Of a stretch of DNA of 64,000 nt, positions 41,536 through 50,074 are shown piece after piece (positions within the stretch are counted from its first letter, which is position 1; every line of letters begins with the position of its first letter). The position numbers and the translations under genes are program-made. Below the pieces are notes generated by a model. The model did no database searches. It was given only the letters and a program-made list of their open reading frames with translations, and was not told the origin of the DNA. Source of the stretch: JANQPC01 sp039208375 (lineage in GTDB: Bacteria; Pseudomonadota; Alphaproteobacteria; Rhodobacterales; Rhodobacteraceae); NCBI GenBank assembly GCA_039208375.1, contig JBCCRC010000001.1, positions 62,001 through 126,000 on the forward strand. Direction: 5' to 3'.

Positions 41536-42743
41536 GCGGCGGCCAAGGCTTTGAGATCCTGCGTTGGATCGGCAACCGCGCCGGGCGCCGGGGACTTTCC
41601 GGCCTCTAGCAGACGCTTGCCAATCATATAGGCGCGTGGGTCGTTCATCGCGTCCACCGCCAAAAGCTCTGCGCCGCGGTAGTACCAATGGCTGACGCTC
41701 CCGGGCCGTCCGCCATCGCGCGCCACCACCTCGGTATAGCCCGTGTTGAGCCCCACGATCTGCAGCTTGATGTCAAACTGGTCTGACCAGAACCAGGGCA
41801 CCGGATCGTAAACGGTCTCGGCCCCAAGAATGTTTGCTGCGATACATTCCGCCTGATCAATCGCGTTTTGCACGCTTTCGAGGCGGATGCGCTGCCCCCG
41901 CCATGGGAAGGAGGCACAATCGCCCGCGGCCCAGATCGCAGGGTTTGAGGTGCGCCCCATCTCATCAACTGCGATGCCGTTGTCGAGCGTCAGCCCGGCT
42001 GCCTCGGCGAGCGCCGTTGCCGGGCGGATGCCAATGCCGACGATCACGAGATCCGCCTCAAGCATCGTTCCGTCAGCCAGTTCGGCCCCGGTGACATGGC
42101 TCTCGCCCAAGAGGCGGCGCACCGCGCAGCCTTCGCGCAAGTCAACGCCATGCGCGCGATGCGCTTGCCGGAAATAGTCGGCAGTCACGGGGGCGGCGAC
42201 ACGCTGCAGAATGCGCTCGGCCTGTTCCACGAGGGTCACCTCGAGGCCCTTCTGGGCGGCCACGGCGGCCGCTTCGAGCCCGATATACCCACCGCCCACA
42301 ATCAAAACGCGCGCGCCATCGGCCATCGCGGGCGCCATTGCATCGATGTCCGCCAGCGTGCGCACCACATGAACGCCGCTGAGCCCACCGCCAATCGCGT
42401 CGGGCAAGCGCACAGGGATAGAGCCCGTGGTGAGGCACAAGTGATCGTAAGAAAGGGCCTGCCCCCCCACTTCAACGGTTTTCGCCGCCGGATCGATCGC
42501 GCTCGCGTACAGGCCGGTACGCAAGGTGATGTCGTGCTCTGCATAGAAGCTTTCAGGGCGCAGGAAGAGCCTCTCCTTCCCCATCTCACCCAAGAGGTAC
42601 TTTTTTGAAAGTGGAGGGCGCTGGTAAGGCGGCGCAGATTCCTCTCCGATCAGGGTGATCGGGCCTGCGTAGTCAAGTGCCCGCAGTTTGGCTGTTAGCG
42701 CAGCACCGGCTTGCCCGCCCCCAATCACAACGATCCCAGCCAT
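41532..42743 (-). CDS. FAD-dependent ferredoxin-type reductase
   Basis: This 403-aa pyridine-nucleotide-disulfide-type reductase starts MAGIVVIGGGQAGAALTAKLRAL (FAD site). It has PPYQRPPLSKKYLLGE, VLIVGGGYIGLEAAAVAAQKG (NAD site) and IWAAGDCASFP. Length, lack of a redox Cys pair and the RPPLSK motif place it with rhodocoxin/putidaredoxin reductases, which pass electrons to a [2Fe-2S] ferredoxin for a P450 or dioxygenase. No such partner is nearby. rsmD overlaps its stop. Confidence 0.88.
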   Translation of the reverse strand: MAGIVVIGGGQAGAALTAKLRALDYAGPITLIGEESAPPYQRPPLSKKYLLGEMGKERLFLRPESFYAEHDITLRTGLYASAIDPAAKTVEVGGQALSYDHLCLTTGSIPVRLPDAIGGGLSGVHVVRTLADIDAMAPAMADGARVLIVGGGYIGLEAAAVAAQKGLEVTLVEQAERILQRVAAPVTADYFRQAHRAHGVDLREGCAVRRLLGESHVTGAELADGTMLEADLVIVGIGIRPATALAEAAGLTLDNGIAVDEMGRTSNPAIWAAGDCASFPWRGQRIRLESVQNAIDQAECIAANILGAETVYDPVPWFWSDQFDIKLQIVGLNTGYTEVVARDGGRPGSVSHWYYRGAELLAVDAMNDPRAYMIGKRLLEAGKSPAPGAVADPTQDLKALAAA

Positions 42744-42827
42744 TCCGTCCCTTTCCGCTGGCCCCCGGTTTTGGGTGACCCTATATGCAGGCCCGAACCG
42801 ATGGCAATCTTGCAGAAGGAGCTGGGC

Positions 42828-43316
42828 ATGGGTGTGAATGAAGGAGATAAGCTGCCGACCGCCGATATGGTGCGGCTCGGCGATGCGGGGCCGGAAACGG
42901 TTGCGTTGGGCGATCTGCTTGCGGGGCGCAAAGTCGTGATCTTCGCTGTGCCGGGCGCTTTTACACCCACCTGCCATTCAGCCCACGTTCCAAGCTTCAT
43001 GCGCACCAAAGACGATTTCGCAGCCAAAGGCGTGGACGAGATCATTTGCATCGCCGTGAATGACCCGTTCGTCATGAAGGCCTGGGGGGAAGCGACCGGT
43101 GCGGCTGCCGCAGGGATCACCATGCTTTCCGATCCCGCATCGAGCTTCACGACTGCCATAGGGATGAATTTCGATGCTCCACCGGCAGGCCTGCATGCCC
43201 GCTCATCGCGCTATGCGATGGTGGTTGAAGATGGCGTGGTCACAACGCTCCACCGAGAAGAGAACCCCGGCACCTGCGAGGTGAGCGGTGGCGAGGCTCT
43301 GTTGGCCACGCTTTAG
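42828..43316 (+). CDS. Peroxiredoxin, Prx5 type
   Basis: This 162-aa protein starts MGVNEGDKLPTADMVRLGD, with AAGGAG seven bases upstream. The peroxidatic Cys is in VPGAFTPTCHSAHVPSF. It also has CIAVNDPFVMKAWGEATG and ends with REENPGTCEVSGGEALL. The family reduces hydrogen peroxide and alkyl hydroperoxides with thiol or glutathione help. It diverges from the reductase gene and is followed by a clear terminator. Confidence 0.93.
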   Translation: MGVNEGDKLPTADMVRLGDAGPETVALGDLLAGRKVVIFAVPGAFTPTCHSAHVPSFMRTKDDFAAKGVDEIICIAVNDPFVMKAWGEATGAAAAGITMLSDPASSFTTAIGMNFDAPPAGLHARSSRYAMVVEDGVVTTLHREENPGTCEVSGGEALLATL

Positions 43317-43323
43317 GCCCATA

Positions 43324-43347
43324 AAGCGGCCCCGCCCAGGGCCGCTT
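43324..43347. terminator. Terminator hairpin after the peroxiredoxin gene
   Basis: AAGCGGCCC-N6-GGGCCGCTT is a perfect 9-bp stem eight bases after the stop codon. Only a short T-rich tail follows (gccttact). It lies between two convergent genes. Confidence 0.7.
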
Positions 43348-43369
43348 GCCTTACTGCACTACGTCAAGT

Positions 43370-43663
43370 CTAGACCGCCGCGTCCATTGCCGTGGCAAGC
43401 TTAACGTCGAGCGCCGTCAGCCCGTCGGCATCATGGGTCGTCAGCAAAACCTCCACCGTCCGGTAGACGTTCGACCATTCGGGGTGGTGATCCATCTTCT
43501 CCGCCGTGATGGCGATTTGCGCCATCCATCCGAACGCTTCCGTGAAATCCTTGAACTGAAAGGTTTTCGTGATCGCATCGCGGTTTGCGTCATGCGCCCA
43601 TCCCGCCGCCAGAAGCGGCTCAAGCGCCGCTTCGCGGTCGTCTTCATTTAGTTTCTCAGCCAT
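43370..43663 (-). CDS. phhB: 4a-hydroxytetrahydrobiopterin dehydratase
   Basis: This 97-aa pterin-4a-carbinolamine dehydratase shows KMDHHPEWSNVYRTVEVLLTTHD, the family signature with the catalytic His pair, and a preceding AFGWMAQIAITAEK. It recycles the pterin cofactor of phenylalanine hydroxylase, or acts in other pterin roles when no hydroxylase is present. The start overlaps the stop of the upstream gene by one base (TGATG). Confidence 0.94.
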   Translation of the reverse strand: MAEKLNEDDREAALEPLLAAGWAHDANRDAITKTFQFKDFTEAFGWMAQIAITAEKMDHHPEWSNVYRTVEVLLTTHDADGLTALDVKLATAMDAAV

Positions 43664-44844
43664 CAGTCCTCCGCCATAACCTTCTTGAACGGTCCATAGG
43701 ATGTAAGCACCTCGATCTCTTCGGTCACGGCATCCCGCTCGGCGATGAGGTACTGTTCGATTGCCTCGGCAAAGCCTTGATCGGCCACCCAGTGCAGCGA
43801 ATGAGTGGTCACCGGCAGATAGCCCCGCGCTAGCTTGTGCGCCCCCTGCGCGCCCGCCTCAACACACGCCAGGCGCTCAGCGATCGCGAAATCGATCGCC
43901 TGATAGTAACACGCCTCGAAATGCAGGCAGGGGTGATCCTCGATCGCGCCCCAGTAGCGGCCAAAAAGCGTCTCCCGCCCGATGAAGTTCAGCGCCCCGG
44001 CAATCGGGCGCCCGCCGCGGTAGGCGAGGATCAAAAGCATATCGTCGCGCAAGCTTTCCTGCGCACAATCGAAGAAGGCGCGCGTCAGGTAGGGCGTGCC
44101 CCATTTGCGCGCGCCTGTATCCTGGTAAAAGTGCCAGAAGGCCTCCCAATGCGCGGGCTCGATCGCATCGCCCGTCAACTGCACGATCTCACCGCCAAAG
44201 CCCTGGGCCGTGGCTCGCTCTTTGCGGATGTTTTTCCGCTTGCGGGAGGAAAGTGAGGCCAAGAAGCCCTCGAAATCGCTGTAGTCTCGGTTCTCCCAGT
44301 GAAATTGCTGCGTGGTGCGGTGCATCAGCCCCATCTCGCGCCCCGCCGCCGCTTCGCTTTCTGTACAGAAGGTGATGTGAAGCGAGGAAAGCCGGTTTTC
44401 CGCCGCTACGTGCACGGCACCTTGCACCAGTGCGGCCTGCGCCGTTGTCTCATGCCCGGGCTTTGTCAGCAGCCTGCGGCCCGTGGCGGGCGTGAACGGC
44501 ACCGCAATCTGTAGCTTGGGGTAGTAGCGCCCGCCCGCCCGCTCGTAGGCATGGGCCCAGTTGTGATCAAAGATGTATTCACCTTGGCTGTGGCCCTTCG
44601 CATAAAGTGGGGTGACGCCGATCACCTCGCCGCCCTGACGGGCGATCAGATAACGCGGCTGCCAACCTGTACCCGTGCCGACAGAGCGGCTGTCTTCCAG
44701 CGCCTTGAGAAAGCGGTACGTAGTGAACGGGTCATTCGGGCGCCCGCCATCCGCAGCCTCCGGACAAGCGCAGGCGTCCCACACGGCTGGGTCGATCTCG
44801 GCCAGGTTGCCGAGTGTTTCGATTTCGATCTGGGAGTGCGTCAT
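43663..44844 (-). CDS. GNAT-like peptidogalycan biosynthesis/recognition family protein (COG3146)
   Basis: This 393-aa protein starts MTHSQIEIETLGNLAEIDPA; a 37-codon upstream extension has a proline-rich, unlikely sequence. It reads as the COG3146 family: NDPFTTYRFLKALEDS, YAKGHSQGEYIFDHNWAHAYE, LSSRKRKNIRKER, HWEAFWHFYQDTGARKWGTPYL and ETLFGRYWG-X6-CLHFEACYYQ. The fold is a double GNAT domain; the acceptor is unknown. It is coupled to phhB downstream and lies 49 bases after the GDPD gene. Confidence 0.85.
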   Translation of the reverse strand: MTHSQIEIETLGNLAEIDPAVWDACACPEAADGGRPNDPFTTYRFLKALEDSRSVGTGTGWQPRYLIARQGGEVIGVTPLYAKGHSQGEYIFDHNWAHAYERAGGRYYPKLQIAVPFTPATGRRLLTKPGHETTAQAALVQGAVHVAAENRLSSLHITFCTESEAAAGREMGLMHRTTQQFHWENRDYSDFEGFLASLSSRKRKNIRKERATAQGFGGEIVQLTGDAIEPAHWEAFWHFYQDTGARKWGTPYLTRAFFDCAQESLRDDMLLILAYRGGRPIAGALNFIGRETLFGRYWGAIEDHPCLHFEACYYQAIDFAIAERLACVEAGAQGAHKLARGYLPVTTHSLHWVADQGFAEAIEQYLIAERDAVTEEIEVLTSYGPFKKVMAED

Positions 44845-44893
44845 CACCGCGTCGCTGGTTGATGCGGGATAGGTGGGGTGGGGCGCGGCGCCG

Positions 44894-45655
44894 TCAAGCG
44901 GGGGTGTAGCCTTCGAAGGTAATCTGGTCGGCCACGGTGCGAGCAGCACGCTCATCCTCTGCGCTGCGAACCGTCCAGCACAGGATCGGCACGCCCTGCG
45001 CTTTCAGCGCGGCCACCGCCGGATTCGAAAGTGCGCGCCAGTCATGGCTGATGAAGCGCGCCCCTGCGCTCTCGAAATCAGACAACTCCGCAAGCGCTGC
45101 GCGGCGCGTGGGCGAAACGTCGGGCCAGAAGCTTTCGGAAAACGCACCCGAGGTCAGGCCACGGGGCGTATCGGGGGCGAGGCGCGCCATCTCGGCCACG
45201 GAATGCGGGTTGAAGGACATGACCGCCGCCGGCCCCTCATAGCCCTCAAGTGCCCGTGCAGTGGCGGCTTCAAGCGGGCCAACGGCGGGGCCAAGCCTGC
45301 GATCCTGATCCTTGATCTCGATAAGAATTGGCACGCGTCCGGCGATCTCGGCCAGGCAATCCGAAAGTGTCGGGATCAGGTCTGACCCGTCTAAAAGCGC
45401 CATCCCGCGCAACTCAGCCGTCTCCACGTCCCGCACGGCACGGGGGTCGCCGGCGAGGCGCGCCAATGTGGCGTCATGAAACACAATTGCATCGCCGCTG
45501 GCCGAAAGCTGAAGATCAACCTCTATGCCATAGCCTTCGCGCACCGCGGCGCGGATCGCAGAAAGTGAGTTTTCGGGGCAGTTCCCGGTGCCATCGTGAC
45601 GCGCGCGATGGGCAAGGGGCGCGGCAAGGAATGCCGCCGGAAGCGGCGGGGTCAT
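44894..45655 (-). CDS. Glycerophosphodiester phosphodiesterase
   Basis: This 253-aa protein has the GDPD catalytic pattern: LAHRARHDGTGNCPENSLSA (His, Arg, Glu-Asn), GIEVDLQLSASGDAIVFHD (Glu-x-Asp metal ligands and second His), then ILIEIKDQD and a late ILCWTVRS. It hydrolyses glycerophosphodiesters to glycerol-3-phosphate and an alcohol. No signal peptide is present, so it is of the cytoplasmic UgpQ type. The ATG overlaps the RidA stop by four bases. Confidence 0.92.
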   Translation of the reverse strand: MTPPLPAAFLAAPLAHRARHDGTGNCPENSLSAIRAAVREGYGIEVDLQLSASGDAIVFHDATLARLAGDPRAVRDVETAELRGMALLDGSDLIPTLSDCLAEIAGRVPILIEIKDQDRRLGPAVGPLEAATARALEGYEGPAAVMSFNPHSVAEMARLAPDTPRGLTSGAFSESFWPDVSPTRRAALAELSDFESAGARFISHDWRALSNPAVAALKAQGVPILCWTVRSAEDERAARTVADQITFEGYTPA

Positions 45656-46110
45656 GCGAGCTCGAATATTCCTTCAACCTCGACCGCTACGCCGAAGGGC
45701 AGGGAGGCCGCGCTCACCGCAGAGCGAGCGTGACGCCCAGCCTCGCCCATCGCAGCCACGAAGAAATCCGAGGCGCCGTTGACGACTTTTGGCTGATCGG
45801 TGAAATCGGGTGTCGAGTTTACAAAGCCGACGATCTTCACAAGCCGCTTGATGCGGTTCAAATCGCCCCCCGCGGCTGCCCTCGCCTGCGAAAGAAGCGA
45901 TATCGCGCAGATTTTGGCGGCCTCTGCGCCTTCTTCAGTCTTCATCGTGTCCCCAAGTTTTCCGGTGATGGGGCCGTCGGGGCCAATCGGGATTTGGCCC
46001 GACACATGCAGCAGCGATCCCACCTGCACGTAGGGCACGTAATTTGCGAGCGGCGCGCCCGCATCGGGCAGTGAAACACCCAGCGCGGCGAGGTTGGCTT
46101 CAATGGTCAT
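45652..46110 (-). CDS. RidA family protein
   Basis: This 152-aa protein starts MTIEANLAALGVSLPDAG, with GGAG six bases upstream. Features are YVQVGSLLHVSGQIPIGPDG, AKICAISLLSQARAAAGGDLNRIKRLVKIVGFVNSTPDF and VAVEVEGIFELA. It fits the longer RidA subgroup (YjgH/Rid3-7-like) rather than the 130-aa RidA proper. RidA deaminates reactive enamine/imine intermediates; activity in the divergent subgroups is often unproven. It heads an operon with the GDPD gene. Confidence 0.88.
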   Translation of the reverse strand: MTIEANLAALGVSLPDAGAPLANYVPYVQVGSLLHVSGQIPIGPDGPITGKLGDTMKTEEGAEAAKICAISLLSQARAAAGGDLNRIKRLVKIVGFVNSTPDFTDQPKVVNGASDFFVAAMGEAGRHARSAVSAASLPFGVAVEVEGIFELA

Positions 46111-46313
46111 GTTCCGCTCCAATGTTTCGTTAAAGCCACGCTAAACGGTGCATGTGTGTGCTGAAAGAGCGATTTGTTGCCGATTGCCTCAGGAATGCAC
46201 GGCATTTGTTCCGCTTCGGCCACATTGAGAACCGTTACCTTGCTCGATGATAGGATTTCACGCCCTCTTCGCTATGTGTTACGCAACCTAGGTATGCCGT
46301 CGATTTGATCCCC

Positions 46314-47054
46314 ATGAAGCCCAGATTCTCATTTTCGGTTTTTCCAGCCGTGGCCTTGTTGCTTTCGGCCTGCGCAACACCAGACACGCCCACCGAGGTG
46401 TTCGATCCCTATGAGCAAACCAACCGGCAAGTGCACGAATTCAATGTCGGGCTGGACCGTGCCTTGGTGCGCCCGACGTCGAACGCCTATGGCACGGTAA
46501 TCCCGCAGCCCGTGCGGCGCAGCGTGTCGAACTTCGCAAACAATCTCGATACGCCGCGCTTCGTGGTGAACGACGTCTTGCAGGGCAACATCCTCGATGC
46601 CGGGCACAACACGATGCGGTTTCTGGTAAACTCCACGCTCGGGCTCGCCGGGCTCTTTGATCCGGCCACTTCTTTCGGGCTGGAAACCCGGCGCACTGGT
46701 TTCGGGGAAACGCTCTTTGTTTGGGGCAACGAAGAGGGCGCTTATGTGGAGCTTCCCGTTTTTGGCCCTTCAAACCAACGTGATGCCGTGGGCACGGTTG
46801 TCGATCTTGTATCGAACCCAATCAGCCCGATCTTTGGAAGTGGCGAAAGGTGGATCCCGCCAACCGCCAACGTGGCTGACCGGCTTGGCGCGCGCTATGA
46901 GTTTTCGGACACGGTGGATGGGCTGCTCTATGAAAGTGCTGACAGTTACACGGCCGCGCGCAGCCTTTATCTTCAGAACCGGCGGTTTGAACTGACCGGC
47001 GGCGTAGACGATGAGTTTGCATTCGATCCATTCGAGGGTTTCGACGATGAGTAA
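46314..47054 (+). CDS. mlaA: MlaA/VacJ outer-membrane phospholipid-transport lipoprotein
   Basis: This 246-aa lipoprotein starts MKPRFSFSVFPAVALLLSACATP; LSAC is the lipobox. The MlaA core follows: DPYEQTNRQVHEFNVGLDRALVRP, SNFANNLDTPRFVVNDVLQG and FGETLFVWGNEEGAYVELPVFGPS. It removes mis-localised phospholipids from the outer leaflet of the outer membrane. A TTG three codons upstream is possible. The 203-base upstream gap separates it from the divergent RidA gene and shows no gene. mlaC overlaps its end by eight bases. Confidence 0.95.
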   Translation: MKPRFSFSVFPAVALLLSACATPDTPTEVFDPYEQTNRQVHEFNVGLDRALVRPTSNAYGTVIPQPVRRSVSNFANNLDTPRFVVNDVLQGNILDAGHNTMRFLVNSTLGLAGLFDPATSFGLETRRTGFGETLFVWGNEEGAYVELPVFGPSNQRDAVGTVVDLVSNPISPIFGSGERWIPPTANVADRLGARYEFSDTVDGLLYESADSYTAARSLYLQNRRFELTGGVDDEFAFDPFEGFDDE

Positions 47055-47649
47055 GATCGATAGACGAAGTGTTGTGGCCGGCCTGGCCGCGCTGGGCGGC
47101 ATCGGTGCTGCAGCGCCGGCGATGGCCGCCATTTCCACGGCGCAGGCCACGCAACTGGTCAACCAGGTTGTGAGCGAGATCAACGGCGCCATCAATTCGG
47201 GCCGGTCCGAAGGGGCAATTCTTTCGCAGTTCGAGGTGATCTTTCAGAGATACGCGGCGGTTGAGATGATTTCACAAGGAATACTTCGAACCGAGTGGCG
47301 GAGCGCAAGCACGCAACAAAAGCGCGCGTTTTCTAATGCGTTGAAAGTGTATCTCGCGCGGAAGTACGGTCGACGCTTTAAGGAGTTTGCAGGCGGCAAC
47401 ATTGAAGTCCAAAGCACTAGGGATAGCCGACGCGGTTATGAGGTCATTTCCCAAGCCAACTTGCGTGGGCAGGCACCGTTTAGCGTGATGTTCCGGGTGG
47501 CTGAAATTGGGGGCCAGCCCAAATTCTATGACATTGTTATCGAAGGGATAAGCCTTGGGCTGGTAGAGCGCGAAGAGATTGGAGCGATGCTCGACCAGCG
47601 CCGCGGCAACCTCAACCAACTGATCGCCGATCTGCCGCAGGCGGCCTAA
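47047..47649 (+). CDS. mlaC: MlaC-type periplasmic phospholipid-binding protein
   Basis: This 200-aa protein begins MSKIDRRSVVAGLAALGGIG and ends its signal at AMAA: a twin-arginine type signal with RR at 6-7. The mature chain has QLVNQVVSEIN, ILSQFEVIFQRYAAVEMISQ and FYDIVIEGISLGLVERE, the MlaC/Ttg2D pattern. It shuttles phospholipid between MlaA and the inner-membrane MlaFEDB transporter, which is not in the window. The ATG lies in the end of mlaA. Confidence 0.92.
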   Translation: MSKIDRRSVVAGLAALGGIGAAAPAMAAISTAQATQLVNQVVSEINGAINSGRSEGAILSQFEVIFQRYAAVEMISQGILRTEWRSASTQQKRAFSNALKVYLARKYGRRFKEFAGGNIEVQSTRDSRRGYEVISQANLRGQAPFSVMFRVAEIGGQPKFYDIVIEGISLGLVEREEIGAMLDQRRGNLNQLIADLPQAA

Positions 47650-47673
47650 TCGACCGAAAGAGGGCTTCGGGTG

Positions 47674-49815
47674 CTAGTTTGAGCGCCCGAAGATTGCATC
47701 CAGAACATCGATGATCAGCTGTTCGGTTGCCGAAGTCCCGCTTGGCTGCGTGCGGCGCTGCGTGTCCTGCGCCACCCTTGGCGGCTCGGGCGTAGACATG
47801 GGAAGGCTGCGTGGCGGCAGGCCTTCGTGCACTCGAACCATCGTTTCGTGCCAGATCTCCGCGGGAAGCCCGCTGCCGGAGACGCCGGTAAGTGGCGTAT
47901 TGTCGTCATACCCCATCCAAACGCCGGCCACGTAATCGGCTGAGAAGCCGAGAAACCAAGCGTCGCGCGCAGCCTGGGTTGTGCCCGTTTTCCCGGCCAC
48001 CTGCCGTTCGGGCAGTGTGGCGCGCCGGCCCGTGCCCTCGGTGACAACCTTATTCATCATGTAAACAAGCTGGCGCGCGGCCTCTTCGCTGATCACGCGC
48101 GCGCCCATGCCACCTTCTTGGCCGATCAAAGCCTCTTCATCCCCTTTGATACGCAATTGGTTCAGCCCGTAGGGCGTGACGGAAAAGCCGCCGTTGAGAA
48201 TACCGGCGTAAGCGCCCGTCATCTCGAGAAGCGTCGATTCCGACACGCCAAGGGCAAGCGAGGGGCCGTCTGCAAGGTCCGACACAATGCCGAAGCCTTC
48301 GGCCACCGATTTGACGTTCTCCCGCCCCACCGTTTCCGACACCCGCACCGCTGGGATGTTAAGGGACTGTTGCAGCGCGTATGTAAGCGTTACGGGGCCC
48401 GCAAATTCATTGGTGTAGTTGCGTGGCGTCCAAGGGCCCGAGCCGGGCACTTCGAGAGTGAGCGGTTCATCCCGCACCATATCGTTGGGCGAATACCCCA
48501 TCTCAAGCGCTGTGGCGAAAATGAAGGGTTTGAACGCCGATCCGGTTTGCCGCTTGGCCTGGATCGCCCGATTGAACTGCCCTGCCACGCCGCGGGTTTT
48601 CCGCCCGCCCACCATCGCGCGCACAGCGCCATCGGCGCTCATCACAACGATGGCCGCCTGCGCCTCGCTTCCCGGGCGCACTTTGGTGTCGAATATGAAT
48701 GCGAGCGCCTCTTCCGCCGCGGTCTGAATACGCTGATCGAAGGTGGTTTCAACGATCACGTCTTCGGTGGTTTCCCGCGTCAGGTACGCCGGGCCCTGAT
48801 CCATCACCCAATCGGCGAAGTAGCCGCCTGCACGCCGTTCGGCTGCCGCAGAAAGCTGCGCGGGGTTCGCGCGAGCATCGGCGGCTTCACCGGGACTGAG
48901 ATATCCTTGACCCTCCATCAGCCCCACAATCAGGTTTGCGCGGTTCTGCGCGCGTTCCAGGTTTGCGGTAGGCGCGAAGCGCGACGGCGCCACGAGAAGC
49001 CCCGCCAGCATTGCGCCCTCTGCCGCGTTAACCTCTGCCGCCGACTTGCCGAAGTAGCGTTGTGCGGCGGCCTCAAAACCGCGGGAGCCTGCGCCAAGAT
49101 ACGCCCGGTTGAGATAGATCGTCAGGATCTCATCTTTCGTGAAGCGCGCCTCCAAGGCCATGGCATAGACCGCTTCGATTGCCTTGCGGGCCATGGTGGT
49201 GCGGCGGCAGTCGGCCTCGTACTCTGCTTCCGTCATCCCGGACGTGGGATCATACGGTGTGCCCAAGCATAGCAGTTTTGCAGTTTGCTGTGTGATGGTC
49301 GAGCCACCGTGGCCCTGAAGCGGGCCGCGCCCCTCGCGCAGATTGATCCGCATTGCGCCCAAGATCCCGCGTGGCGAAACCCCGAAATGGCGATAGAAGC
49401 GTTTGTCCTCGGTGGCGATGATTGCGTTCTTGAGGGGGGGTGCAACGGTATCGGCCGAAATCTGCCCGCCAAACTGCTCCCCGCGCCACGCAAACACCTG
49501 CCCATCGCGATCCAGAAGAGTGACCGATCCGCGCGCACGCGCGTCGAGTAATGACGTGGCGGGCGGAAGAGTTGCGGCATAATAGCCCACAGCCAAAGCA
49601 ATAAGCACAAGCGCCAGCCCCGTGGCCCGCACCCCGAGCCACCAGATGAGACGCGCCAGAACCAGGAGCGGCCAAAACAACAGCGATCCGCCGGTGCGCG
49701 GGCGGGCCTTGCGGCGGCCGCGCGATTTCGGTGGTTTGCGTCGTTGTGCCTTTGGTTCTGACTTGTAACGCTTTTCTGCCACAAGGCGTGGCGGCGTTTC
49801 CCGCTTCCCGGCCAT
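47674..49815 (-). CDS. Class A penicillin-binding protein 1A-type
   Basis: This 713-aa bifunctional peptidoglycan synthase has a very basic cytoplasmic tail (about 1-45), one membrane segment (WPLLVLARLIWWLGV and on), a glycosyltransferase domain with IIATEDKRFYRHFGVS (catalytic Glu), GHGGSTITQQTAKLL and IYLNRAYLGAGSRGFEAAAQRYFG, and a transpeptidase domain with the active Ser in TGSAFKPF, SLN, and KTGTT. The C-terminus is proline/glutamine-rich. The start MAGKRETPP is chosen; upstream codons lie in the promoter region shared with glnK. Confidence 0.95.
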   Translation of the reverse strand: MAGKRETPPRLVAEKRYKSEPKAQRRKPPKSRGRRKARPRTGGSLLFWPLLVLARLIWWLGVRATGLALVLIALAVGYYAATLPPATSLLDARARGSVTLLDRDGQVFAWRGEQFGGQISADTVAPPLKNAIIATEDKRFYRHFGVSPRGILGAMRINLREGRGPLQGHGGSTITQQTAKLLCLGTPYDPTSGMTEAEYEADCRRTTMARKAIEAVYAMALEARFTKDEILTIYLNRAYLGAGSRGFEAAAQRYFGKSAAEVNAAEGAMLAGLLVAPSRFAPTANLERAQNRANLIVGLMEGQGYLSPGEAADARANPAQLSAAAERRAGGYFADWVMDQGPAYLTRETTEDVIVETTFDQRIQTAAEEALAFIFDTKVRPGSEAQAAIVVMSADGAVRAMVGGRKTRGVAGQFNRAIQAKRQTGSAFKPFIFATALEMGYSPNDMVRDEPLTLEVPGSGPWTPRNYTNEFAGPVTLTYALQQSLNIPAVRVSETVGRENVKSVAEGFGIVSDLADGPSLALGVSESTLLEMTGAYAGILNGGFSVTPYGLNQLRIKGDEEALIGQEGGMGARVISEEAARQLVYMMNKVVTEGTGRRATLPERQVAGKTGTTQAARDAWFLGFSADYVAGVWMGYDDNTPLTGVSGSGLPAEIWHETMVRVHEGLPPRSLPMSTPEPPRVAQDTQRRTQPSGTSATEQLIIDVLDAIFGRSN

Positions 49816-49906
49816 GGTTCTGTTCTGTTTGATGCCTGCTCTTTGCGGCAAATCTACTGCGCTTTGCCCCAAAAGGGCACCCGCGAATGCGCCATCAAGA
49901 ATTTTT

Positions 49907-49933
49907 CATCTGCGCAATAATTAGGCGCAGATG
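49907..49933. promoter_or_regulatory. Perfect inverted repeat upstream of glnK
   Basis: CATCTGCGC-N9-GCGCAGATG lies in the 259-base gap between the penicillin-binding protein gene and glnK, about 142 bases before the glnK start. The inner TGCGC...GCGCA halves resemble an NtrC site but with wider spacing. A TGTGCAA direct repeat follows (49939-49957). The remaining gap shows no gene. Operator function is inference. Confidence 0.4.
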
Positions 49934-50060
49934 GGTGATTGTGCAAAAAATGTGCAACTTGGCGTCCAAATGCCCGCTGCTACAGCGTGCGGTTGCTTGA
50001 GTTCCCGGCCCCTTGCCTTCCCTTCTGCGCGTGGAACCGCGGGGGCGGACCTCGCACTAC

Positions 50061-50068
50061 GGAAGGGG
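50061..50068 (+). promoter_or_regulatory. Ribosome-binding site that decides the glnK start
   Basis: GGAAGGGG abuts an ATG at 50069 with no spacer, but stands six bases before the in-frame GTG at 50075. The GTG is therefore the functional start. It also gives the exact family length and places the modified tyrosine at residue 51. Confidence 0.75.
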
Positions 50069-50074
50069 ATGCAA

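Noticed and set aside
49959..49980. Possible sigma-54 promoter upstream of glnK (TTGGC...ATGC)
   Set aside because: The GG and GC elements are one base too close, and the flanking consensus is poor.
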